6,810 nucleotides of DNA from the NCBI GenBank assembly GCA_030039895.1, contig JASHUR010000259.1, positions 1 through 6,810 of the forward strand, written 5' to 3'. The notes beneath the pieces are model-generated. The model made no database searches and was not told where the DNA came from. It was given only the letters and a program-made list of their open reading frames with translations. This document shows positions 1 through 5,515 of the stretch, piece after piece. A program made the translations under genes and the position numbers. The stretch is from Acidobacteriaceae bacterium (GTDB lineage Bacteria > Acidobacteriota > Terriglobia > Terriglobales > Acidobacteriaceae). Each line of letters begins with the position of its first letter. Within the stretch, counting starts at the first letter, position 1.

Positions 1-392
1 TTCAGCATCGCATCCAGCAGAAACGCCGTTGTCGTCTTGCCGTTGGTGCCTGTCACACCGCTCAGTGCCAGCGCGCGCTCCGGATGAAAAAAGAAGCTCG
101 CACTCACCCCCGCCAGCGCCTTGCGCCCATGCGCAACCTCAACCACGGCCAATTCCGGATGCAGCCGCACTGCCTCCTCGAACGAAGCTGCGGAGTCTGT
201 GACGACCGCAACTGCGCCCGCTTCAATGGCCTTTTCAATGTACCGGTTCCCGTCCGTCGACTCGCCCCGCATCGCCACAAACAGCGAACCCGGCTTCACG
301 CGCCGCGAGTCATACTCCACGCCCGCAACCTCGGCGTCTCCGCCGGCACGGCGCACATACTCCACTCCCCGCAGAACCTCGTCAACGCGCAT
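1..392 (-). CDS. murE: UDP-N-acetylmuramyl-tripeptide synthetase MurE, N-terminal part (gene runs off the left edge)
   Basis: Cytoplasmic Mur ligase that uses ATP to add the third residue (usually meso-diaminopimelate or lysine) to UDP-MurNAc-L-Ala-D-Glu. Only the first 130 codons are present. Residues 1-105 match the N-terminal UDP-substrate domain, with the typical YDSRRVKPGSLFVAMRGE stretch (27-44) followed by TDGNRYI (46-52). The ATP P-loop GTNGKTT is at 115-121, after SGVT. This combination fits MurE better than MurF or MurC. The domain that selects the third amino acid lies outside the window, so DAP versus Lys cannot be read here. The ATG at 392 is chosen because family homology begins at once. 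An in-frame GTG at 407 would add five residues, and neither start has a strong Shine-Dalgarno. The gene follows ftsI after 171 bp, as usual in dcw clusters, and may have its own promoter (416-443). Confidence 0.93.
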   Translation of the reverse strand, partial: MRVDEVLRGVEYVRRAGGDAEVAGVEYDSRRVKPGSLFVAMRGESTDGNRYIEKAIEAGAVAVVTDSAASFEEAVRLHPELAVVEVAHGRKALAGVSASFFFHPERALALSGVTGTNGKTTTAFLLDAML

Positions 393-415
393 CACAAGCA
401 GGCTCACTCGATTGG

Positions 416-443
416 ATTGTATCGATTGCGCCGTATTCGGCAA
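416..443 (-). promoter_or_regulatory. Candidate sigma70-type promoter for murE, overlapped by a small palindrome
   Basis: On the minus strand TTGCCG (443-438) and TACAAT (421-416) are separated by 16 bp. They match the -35 and -10 consensus at 4/6 and 5/6 positions. Transcription would start near 409, giving a leader of about 17 nt before the ATG at 392. A perfect inverted repeat, CGTATT-N4-AATACG (432-447), covers the -35 element and could be an operator or an RNA hairpin. The assignment rests on consensus matching only; Acidobacteriota promoters are poorly characterised. Confidence 0.4.
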
Positions 444-513
444 TACGAGGTCAGTCTAAGTCCAAGTCCTCGTCCCACGACCAGCGGGAGCGGCAATCGC
501 CATCAGTGCGCCG

Positions 514-557
514 GCGGCGGCCGAACGCCGCGTCCGCCTGGACGGCCAGTCCTGGCG
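514..557 (-). other. Two consecutive GC-rich stem-loops just after ftsI
   Basis: Seven bases after the ftsI stop codon lies a 23-nt dyad (535-557). It has CGCC/GGCG outer and GGAC/GTCC inner arms, separated by one T-T mismatch, around a five-base centre. A second stem, GCGGC/GCCGC with a five-base loop, follows at 517-531. Neither has a downstream T tract on the minus strand, so they do not fit the classical intrinsic terminator. They could stabilise the 3' end of the upstream mRNA or cause pausing ahead of the murE promoter. Confidence 0.3.
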
Positions 558-563
558 AACACC

Positions 564-2912
564 CTAGCGCCCGAACTGCACCACCACGCTGGTACCAGCA
601 GGAACCATGGTCCCCGCCGCCGGAACCTGTTGCCGTGCAATCCCCGAACCTACCAGCTGCACTCCCAGCCCCGCGGCTCCCGCCCTTTCGATGACGGTTC
701 GCACCGGCTCTCCGATGAATGTCGGAACCGCGACACGCCTGCCCGAGTTCAACACCACGCCGTTTCTGGACTCCGCCGGTTGTGCCGTCCCTACAGGCGC
801 AGGCTCAGTCTTGGAAGCCTTGTCCGTCATCGCTTGCTTCTGCATCACAGGCGCAGCTTGTTCTTTGGCCACCTCTGCCGGCACATCTTGTCCACTCGTG
901 TCCTCGTCGGACTTCTCCTCAGCTTCTGATACCGGCAACAGTCCTGCCGCAGTCGTCTTCTGCCGCAGCGGATCGTCCGCAGGCAGATGATTCACCTCGT
1001 CAAACAATGAGTCCAGGTCATCCAGGTGTTGCTCAGGCCCGTCGTCTTCTTCTACCGGAGCCTTCTCAATCGCCGCCATCTCCTGCGTCGTCTTCAGCGG
1101 CTCGTCGTGCGGTACACCCAGGTACTCAAGAATCTGCTGCGCCAGCTCATGAAAGACGGGCGCGCTCGCGTCCGTCCCATAGTGATATTTGTACGCAGGC
1201 GAATCCATCACAATCGCAATCGTGATCGCGGGATCATTCACCGGCGCGAACCCCACAAACGACGCAACATACTTCGTCTTCGAATACGTATGCGTGCGCG
1301 GATCAATCTTCTCAGCCGTACCCGTCTTGCCCGCCGCGCTATAGCCATTCAACTGCGCTGGAATCCCCGTACCGTGCTCCACCACGTCTTCCATCATCTT
1401 CCGCATCTCGGCCGCGGTCAGCGTCGAGATCACCCGGTGCGCGCCCTCCGGCAATGGGTCCGGAAGCTCACCCTCAGGGTGGAAGGCCGCCGGAACCAGG
1501 TGCCCGTCCGACTCGTCCTGCGAATCCTGCATCAGGATATGCGGCGGTAAATACACCCCGCCGTTCGCAACCGTCGAGGCCATCGTGACCACCTGCAGCG
1601 GCGTCACTCCAATCTCCTGCCCCATCGGGATCGACCCGATCGTCGTCGGATTCCACCTTCTCGGCGGCTTCAGCAGGCCGCGCGTTTCACCCGGCAGTTC
1701 AATCCCGCTCCGCTGCCCAAATCCAAAGGCCCGGATGTACTGGTAAAAGCGGTCCTTGCCCAGCCGCTCCCCAAGTTCAATCGCCGCCACATCGCTTGAC
1801 TGCTCCAGCGCCTGCGTCGCAGTCAGCACGTTGCCGTGCGCTGCTTCATAGCGGATCGCATCGTGGTCGTCATGCACAATGCGCCCCGCCACATCGATAT
1901 GCCCGCCCAGCGTCGGAATCATCGACTCCGGCGTAATGAGATGCTCCTGCAACGCTGCCGAATAGGGCACAATCTTGAAAACTGAACCCGGCTCATACAC
2001 ATCGCTCACCGCCCGGTCGCGCAGCAGGCTGGCCTCCGTATGCCGGTAATCATTCGGATTGAACGTCGGCCGCATCGCCATCGCCAGAATCTGCCCGGTA
2101 TGCGGGTCCTGCACAATAATCGTGCCGTGCTCCGCATGGGTCCGCTTCATGTTCTCTTCGAGCGCCCGCTCCGCCATGAACTGGATGTTCTGGTCAATCG
2201 TCAGCACCATGTTTTCGCCCGGCATCGGATCGCGCTCCGTGCTCCCCAGCACGTGCCGCCGCGCATCCACCGCCGTCAGCATTCTTCCCGGCTCGCCGCG
2301 CAGTTCTTTGTTGAACTCCGCTTCCAGCCCGCCCAGCCCGTTATCGTCAATGCCCACGTAGCCCAGTACCTGCGCCAGCATGTCATTGTCCGGATAAAAC
2401 CGCTTGAACTCCTTCTGGAAGTAAACGCCCTTCAGCTTCAGCGCCTTCACCTGATTAACGACTGCCGGAGTCTGCTTCCGCGCAACCCACGCAAAATCGC
2501 GCGAAGCGTACAGGCGGCGCAAAATCCTGTGCTGGGTCGTGTAGCTGTCAAGGGGGTCCGTGTGGACAATCTTTGCCAGCTCAGTCGCTACAGCGCGTTT
2601 GTCTCGAATCTCCGACGGAACCGCATAGATCGAGTCCACCAGCACCGTCATTGCCAGCGCATGCAGGTCTCGGTCATACAGAATTCCCCGCCGTGGAGCA
2701 ACCTCAAAACTATGCTCCTGTTGACGCGCAGCTTCTTCCACGTAGTAGTGGTGCCTGAAGACCTGCAGCCACACTAAGCGGACGCAGATCGTACTCACCC
2801 AAAAAACCAGCAGCGCCAGAACGACAAACACGCGGAAGCGCCGCATCGGCGTTACCACGCCGGGGTCAGAGATGTATTGGGAAACATTCGGGGAGAACGA
2901 AAGACGCTTCAC
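564..2912 (-). CDS. ftsI: Division-type penicillin-binding protein FtsI (class B transpeptidase) with C-terminal PASTA domain
   Basis: Inner-membrane D,D-transpeptidase that cross-links septal peptidoglycan, normally with FtsW and the FtsQLB complex. One membrane anchor spans about residues 26-50. The pedestal (dimerisation) domain begins with APRRGILYDRD (72-82). The transpeptidase domain has the nucleophile motif SVFK (S310, K313), a second motif SSD (372-374) where SxN is expected, and KTG (529-531). An acidic, Pro/Ala/Glu-rich linker (about 605-720) leads to one PASTA domain (about 726-782) with the usual GSG...VPAAGTMVPAGT pattern. At 782 aa it is longer than E. coli FtsI (588 aa), mostly from this tail. 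The start is a GTG at 2912, the most upstream possible because an in-frame TGA lies at 2942-2940. AGGGGG sits 12 nt before it. An ATG at 2846 (M23) is an alternative but has no visible Shine-Dalgarno. ftsL ends 51 bp upstream. Confidence 0.95.
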   Translation of the reverse strand: MKRLSFSPNVSQYISDPGVVTPMRRFRVFVVLALLVFWVSTICVRLVWLQVFRHHYYVEEAARQQEHSFEVAPRRGILYDRDLHALAMTVLVDSIYAVPSEIRDKRAVATELAKIVHTDPLDSYTTQHRILRRLYASRDFAWVARKQTPAVVNQVKALKLKGVYFQKEFKRFYPDNDMLAQVLGYVGIDDNGLGGLEAEFNKELRGEPGRMLTAVDARRHVLGSTERDPMPGENMVLTIDQNIQFMAERALEENMKRTHAEHGTIIVQDPHTGQILAMAMRPTFNPNDYRHTEASLLRDRAVSDVYEPGSVFKIVPYSAALQEHLITPESMIPTLGGHIDVAGRIVHDDHDAIRYEAAHGNVLTATQALEQSSDVAAIELGERLGKDRFYQYIRAFGFGQRSGIELPGETRGLLKPPRRWNPTTIGSIPMGQEIGVTPLQVVTMASTVANGGVYLPPHILMQDSQDESDGHLVPAAFHPEGELPDPLPEGAHRVISTLTAAEMRKMMEDVVEHGTGIPAQLNGYSAAGKTGTAEKIDPRTHTYSKTKYVASFVGFAPVNDPAITIAIVMDSPAYKYHYGTDASAPVFHELAQQILEYLGVPHDEPLKTTQEMAAIEKAPVEEDDGPEQHLDDLDSLFDEVNHLPADDPLRQKTTAAGLLPVSEAEEKSDEDTSGQDVPAEVAKEQAAPVMQKQAMTDKASKTEPAPVGTAQPAESRNGVVLNSGRRVAVPTFIGEPVRTVIERAGAAGLGVQLVGSGIARQQVPAAGTMVPAGTSVVVQFGR

Positions 2913-2963
2913 CGCTGCGCTGTTCCCCCTCGAAAGAATTCAGACAGATCGAACCAAAATATC

Positions 2964-3488
2964 TCAATGCATCGAAGGCAGCAGCGGATGTGTCTCCGCC
3001 AGAACCGGCCCGTTCGAATCAAGCGATGCGTCAGGCCGGACCACTTGTCCGGGCGCCGGAATCGTCAGACCCAGCTCCCGTGACAGCGCATCGATCCTTG
3101 CCGGATCGCTCAGCTGCGCCTCGGTCAGCCGCAGCTGCCGGTTCTGCTCCTGCAATTGCTGCAACTGCGCCTTCTCTGACTCAATCTTGTATCCGTACTC
3201 GATCCCGCTCAGGTGCTGCAATCCATACATCATGATCAGCCCGAACAGCACCGCCATCACGCACGCAAAGGTGCGCATCTCCTTTGCCCGTACCGGATCG
3301 GGCGCCTTTACCAGCCGCGAATTATCGAACCGCTTGGCAAACAGCACCTCGGGCGTCGGTCCGCGTCGCGCGCCCATCTGCGCCGCCATCCGGATGCGGT
3401 TCCGCTCGGCCGCCCTCTCGGCAGCCCGGCCGGAATCCCGGCCGCCGTACCCCAGCATCTCCTGCGCTCCGATCACCTGTGTCGCCAT
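2964..3488 (-). CDS. ftsL: Cell division protein FtsL
   Basis: Small bitopic divisome protein. With FtsB and FtsQ it scaffolds and activates the FtsW-FtsI septal synthase. The 174-aa product has a long charged cytoplasmic N-terminus (1-70, rich in Arg, Ala and Glu), one membrane helix (about 71-92) and a periplasmic coiled coil (about 96-142, heavy in Gln, Glu and Leu). A Pro-rich tail containing GQVVRP follows. The ATG at 3488 is preferred because GGAGAAGAG lies just before it. A longer TTG start at 3503 would put this ribosome binding site inside the gene. Sequence is poorly conserved in this family, so the call rests on topology, size and the position between rsmH and ftsI. FtsB has a similar topology but is not usually found here. 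The cytoplasmic part is about twice as long as in E. coli FtsL. Confidence 0.88.
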   Translation of the reverse strand: MATQVIGAQEMLGYGGRDSGRAAERAAERNRIRMAAQMGARRGPTPEVLFAKRFDNSRLVKAPDPVRAKEMRTFACVMAVLFGLIMMYGLQHLSGIEYGYKIESEKAQLQQLQEQNRQLRLTEAQLSDPARIDALSRELGLTIPAPGQVVRPDASLDSNGPVLAETHPLLPSMH

Positions 3489-3663
3489 AGTCTCTTCTCC
3501 CAATTGCCTGCTGCCACATCACTTCAATTCCCCCCACACGACCGGGCCAGGGCCGCTGATTTGGGGGAGGGGGAACTTACGTGGGTTTCGTCTTGCAATT
3601 TCGCCTTGTTTTTACTGCGGCAGGACGACCCCGGCCCGACCTTCAACCGGCAACCTCTCGCCC
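3489..3663 (-). other. rsmH-ftsL spacer with G/C tracts and a possible long stem (3528-3575)
   Basis: This gap between rsmH and ftsL holds no credible gene. On the plus (template) strand four G runs at 3544-3546, 3550-3552, 3563-3567 and 3569-3573 meet a loose G-quadruplex pattern (loops 3, 10 and 1). On the transcript the complementary C tract could instead pair with the G run just before ftsL: TTCCCCC (3575-3569) with GGGGGAA (3534-3528), leaving a loop of about 34 nt. No convincing promoter was found. The only clear translation signal is the ftsL Shine-Dalgarno at the 3489-3503 end. Confidence 0.3.
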
Positions 3664-3705
3664 TTTGCCTATTGGCTGTTGCGTATTGGCTTTTGGCTAT
3701 TGGCT
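3664..3705 (-). repeat. Six-unit heptamer tandem repeat spanning the rsmH stop codon
   Basis: Read on the minus strand, 42 bases divide into six consecutive 7-base units. Three are exactly AGCCAAT, one is AGCCAAA, and two are diverged (ACGCAAC and AGGCAAA). The array encodes the last residues of RsmH, and the rsmH stop TAG (3671-3669) is formed at a unit junction. Because 7 is not a multiple of 3, gain or loss of one unit would change the reading frame of the tail. The units are seen directly in the sequence; any dynamic behaviour is inference. Confidence 0.8.
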
Positions 3706-4604
3706 GCCTTCTTTCTCTCCGCTGCCCGCAGCTTCGCGCTGCGTGCCCGCGGATTGCGATCCGTCTCCTCCGCCTCCGCCGTCACCGGCTTCCGCGTCAA
3801 CACTTCATACACTCCCTGCTGCGCTCCCTCGCGCAGCGCGTCCTTGGCACGCCGGTCTTCCAGAGAATGAAAGCTGATCACTACCAGCCTTCCGCCCGGC
3901 TTCAACAATCCCGGGGCTGCCTTCAGCAGCGCGTCTATCTCCTCCAACTCGGCATTTACGTAAATTCGAAGCGCCTGAAAGGTCCGCGTTGCCGGGTGAA
4001 TCCTTTCACCTTTCATCGCCGGGGCCGCAGCCGCTACCACTCTGGCTAGTTCTGCCGTAGTCGTGAACGGCCGGGCCCTGACAATGGCTCTGGCGATTCT
4101 CCGCGACCTCCTTTCCTCTCCGAATTCGTAAATCACATCGGCGAGCTCTTTTTCGCCCATGTGGTTTACCACCTGTGCGGCGGTTAGCCCTCCCCTCGGA
4201 TTCATTCGCATATCCAGAGGTCCTTCCGCCTGAAAACTGAATCCTCTCTGTGCCTCGTCAAAGTGCATTGAGCTTGCGCCGAAGTCCGCCAGCAGCCCAT
4301 CTATGCTGCCCGGCTCAATCAGCTCCGCCGCATGCGAAAACTCCACGTCGTGGAAGACCACCTCCGGCATCGCTGGGCCCAGCTCCTTGCCCAGTGCCTT
4401 CAGCTTCTCCCTGGCCATCGCCATTGCGGCTGGGTCGCGGTCAAAGCAGATCAATCTGCCACCCGCGCCAACCAGCCTTGCAATGGCGCTCGCATGCCCT
4501 GCATAACCCAGCGTCGCGTCCACATATACGCCGCCGGGCCGCACATTCAGGAATCGGATCGCCTGTTGTAAAAGAACCGGCACATGTCGCTCACGCTCGC
4601 TCAT
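3669..4604 (-). CDS. rsmH: 16S rRNA (cytosine-1402-N4)-methyltransferase RsmH (MraW)
   Basis: Cytoplasmic SAM-dependent methyltransferase that modifies C1402 in the ribosomal P site. At 311 aa it is of normal length. Family landmarks appear in order: HVPVLLQQA (7-15); the SAM loop DATLGYAGH (29-37); the acidic ribose-binding FDRDP (54-58); ADFGASSMHFDEAQRGFSF (106-124); GPLDMRMNP (128-136); FGEERRSRRIARAI (161-174); TRTFQALRIYVNAEL (206-220); and VVISFHSLEDR (241-251). The SAM loop has Ala where most members have Gly (GxGGH becomes GYAGH). The final residues (about 300-311, Asn/Ser/Gln-rich) come from a heptamer DNA repeat and are unlikely to be functional core. The start ATG has a strong GGGGGAG Shine-Dalgarno. 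mraZ ends 21 bp upstream, consistent with one operon. Confidence 0.96.
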   Translation of the reverse strand: MSERERHVPVLLQQAIRFLNVRPGGVYVDATLGYAGHASAIARLVGAGGRLICFDRDPAAMAMAREKLKALGKELGPAMPEVVFHDVEFSHAAELIEPGSIDGLLADFGASSMHFDEAQRGFSFQAEGPLDMRMNPRGGLTAAQVVNHMGEKELADVIYEFGEERRSRRIARAIVRARPFTTTAELARVVAAAAPAMKGERIHPATRTFQALRIYVNAELEEIDALLKAAPGLLKPGGRLVVISFHSLEDRRAKDALREGAQQGVYEVLTRKPVTAEAEETDRNPRARSAKLRAAERKKAANSQKPIRNSQ

Positions 4605-4609
4605 GTGCT

Positions 4610-4621
4610 CCCCCTCGGGGG
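4610..4621 (-). promoter_or_regulatory. rsmH ribosome binding site inside a C5/G5 inverted repeat
   Basis: Between the mraZ stop and the rsmH start, the minus strand reads CCCCCGAGGGGG. The G run is the rsmH Shine-Dalgarno, ending about 5 nt before the ATG, and the C run can pair with it (4 bp with a 4-nt loop). This would hide the site unless ribosomes finishing mraZ open it, a classical arrangement for translational coupling. The pairing is seen in sequence; the regulatory effect is inferred. Confidence 0.45.
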
Positions 4622-4625
4622 TTTG

Positions 4626-5066
4626 CTACAAACCAAATCCAGCCAGTGTCCGCTCATCCTCATCCGTCAACGGATTCGCGTCCATATTCGCGACAAACGC
4701 CTCGCGGTTTGCCACTTCCAGATAAGTCTGGTTTCCGAACACCACCACATCCGCCACCAGGCTCGCCGTCTCGCGCAGGATCTGCGGCAGCAATATCCGC
4801 CCCTGCGCATCCATCTCCGCCTCAGCGCCGAAATAGTTGTAACGGTCCATCAGCTTCCTCTTCGCCCGGTCGAAATTGGGAATCTCAGCCAGCTTCTGCT
4901 CAACCTTCTCCCATTCCGCAATCGGATAAACCTCGGCTACCCGCCCATCCCGCGACGTGATGTAAAAGCGGCCGTTGTACTGCTCATCAATCCGGCGCTT
5001 GAACTCCGCCGGCAGCTTGAGCCGTCCTTTCTCATCCACTCGAGTTGGGTGGTTCCCACGAAACAT
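4626..5066 (-). CDS. mraZ: Transcriptional regulator MraZ
   Basis: DNA-binding protein of the AbrB-like fold that forms ring-shaped oligomers and represses its own dcw operon in studied bacteria. The 146-aa product has the usual two tandem half-domains. The first carries DEKGRLKLPAEF (11-22). The second carries the equivalent DAQGRILLPQILRE (86-99). These D-x-x-G-R motifs are the family signature and contribute to DNA contact. The length is normal and the N-terminus MFRGNHPTRVD fits the family, so the ATG at 5066 is secure; AGGACGG lies upstream as a loose ribosome binding site. mraZ is first in the cluster. Three GTGG operator elements at 5154-5177 lie about 90-110 bp upstream, which supports autoregulation. 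Confidence 0.96.
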   Translation of the reverse strand: MFRGNHPTRVDEKGRLKLPAEFKRRIDEQYNGRFYITSRDGRVAEVYPIAEWEKVEQKLAEIPNFDRAKRKLMDRYNYFGAEAEMDAQGRILLPQILRETASLVADVVVFGNQTYLEVANREAFVANMDANPLTDEDERTLAGFGL

Positions 5067-5153
5067 TGCTTTCCGTCCTGGTCAAAAATTCCCGCCGCTC
5101 TGCCATATACTTCCACTATCGGCAAAAATCGGCTTGAATTCACCTAATTTGCT

Positions 5154-5177
5154 CCACTTTTGACCACTTCCACCCAC
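5154..5177 (-). promoter_or_regulatory. MraZ operator: three GTGG boxes at 10-bp spacing
   Basis: On the minus strand GTGG occurs at 5177-5174, 5167-5164 and 5157-5154, exactly one helical turn apart. The second and third sit in an AAGTGG context, and the first reads GTGGG. MraZ of E. coli is known to bind TGGG-N5 direct repeats with the same 10-bp period upstream of mraZ. Mycoplasma MraZ binds AAAGTGG-type boxes, also spaced at 10 bp. Position, orientation and period all fit, so this is the likely autoregulatory site for the cluster. Confidence 0.75.
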
Positions 5178-5209
5178 ATCCTAACTTGGTATTCGAACGA
5201 ACTCCAAGT
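5178..5209 (-). promoter_or_regulatory. 26-bp imperfect palindrome overlapping a weak candidate mraZ promoter
   Basis: A dyad centred between 5196 and 5197 has outer arms ACTTGG (5184-5189) and CCAAGT (5204-5209). Its inner arms are TTCG (5192-5195) and CGAA (5198-5201), giving 20 of 26 symmetric positions. It directly adjoins the MraZ boxes. On the minus strand TTGGAG (5207-5202) and TAGGAT (5183-5178), 18 bp apart, form a weak -35/-10 pair that would place the palindrome across the promoter spacer and the first MraZ box at the transcription start. A better -10 alone (TATAAA, 5229-5224) lies further upstream but lacks a -35. The palindrome is clear; the promoter is tentative. Confidence 0.45.
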
Positions 5210-5515
5210 GGAAAAATTGAGGATTTATAAGGAAGTTCCAGCGCCGTCAGGCCAAAACAGGAATCAGAACCAAAAAGTCAATGCAGACGTAGCATCTCCG
5301 GAAGTAACCACTACATATAGTGTTTATTCCCTTGGTTCCACATCTGCCTTCGCCCCTTGCAAGATTTCCTCGCTCGCGGTAGGCGAAAATTTAGCAAAGA
5401 TGTACGCCTGCCACCAGCACTTCCGCCTTGAAAAGAACCCTGCAAGCAACGGCTCCCTCTATATCTTTGCAGCACTCACGCACAGAAACTCTCATGCGCG
5501 CCCCACACTAGCCTA
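5210..5515. other. Lower-GC intergenic region between the DUF2127 gene and the dcw control region
   Basis: About 300 bases with no recognised gene. Base composition is visibly less GC-rich than the flanking genes. A plus-strand reading frame (5160-5645) crosses it, but it has no Shine-Dalgarno, resembles no known family, and runs into the antisense of the DUF2127 gene. Small dyads occur: CACTA-N4-TAGTG at 5309-5322 and a perfect CTTGCAAG at about 5358-5365. A TATAAA (5229-5224, minus) could be a -10 element for mraZ. No tRNA, and no clear terminator after the DUF2127 gene. It is long enough to hold a small RNA, but nothing identifies one. Confidence 0.5.

Noticed and set aside
535..557. Stem-loop after ftsI as an intrinsic terminator
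   Set aside because: No T tract follows on the minus strand, so it is listed only as a stem-loop of unknown effect.
84..929. Long plus-strand reading frame of 281 codons over the murE start and the ftsI 3' end
   Set aside because: It is antisense to two clear genes, its product is dominated by Arg, His, Pro and Leu as expected for a shadow of GC-rich coding DNA, and it has no ribosome binding site or recognisable family.
3489..3503. TTG start for ftsL at 3503, five codons upstream
   Set aside because: The strong GGAGAAGAG Shine-Dalgarno would lie inside the gene. It is correctly placed for the ATG at 3488.
2040..4049. Plus-strand frames over ftsI, ftsL and rsmH (2040-2777, 2872-3870, 3213-4049)
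   Set aside because: All lie opposite genes with strong family motifs, and their compositions are biased shadows. No start signal or domain was seen.
5184..5209. Palindrome as a LexA/SOS box
   Set aside because: The Gram-positive CGAAC-N4-GTTCG and the E. coli CTGT-N8-ACAG patterns are both absent; the half-sites here have the opposite order and spacing.
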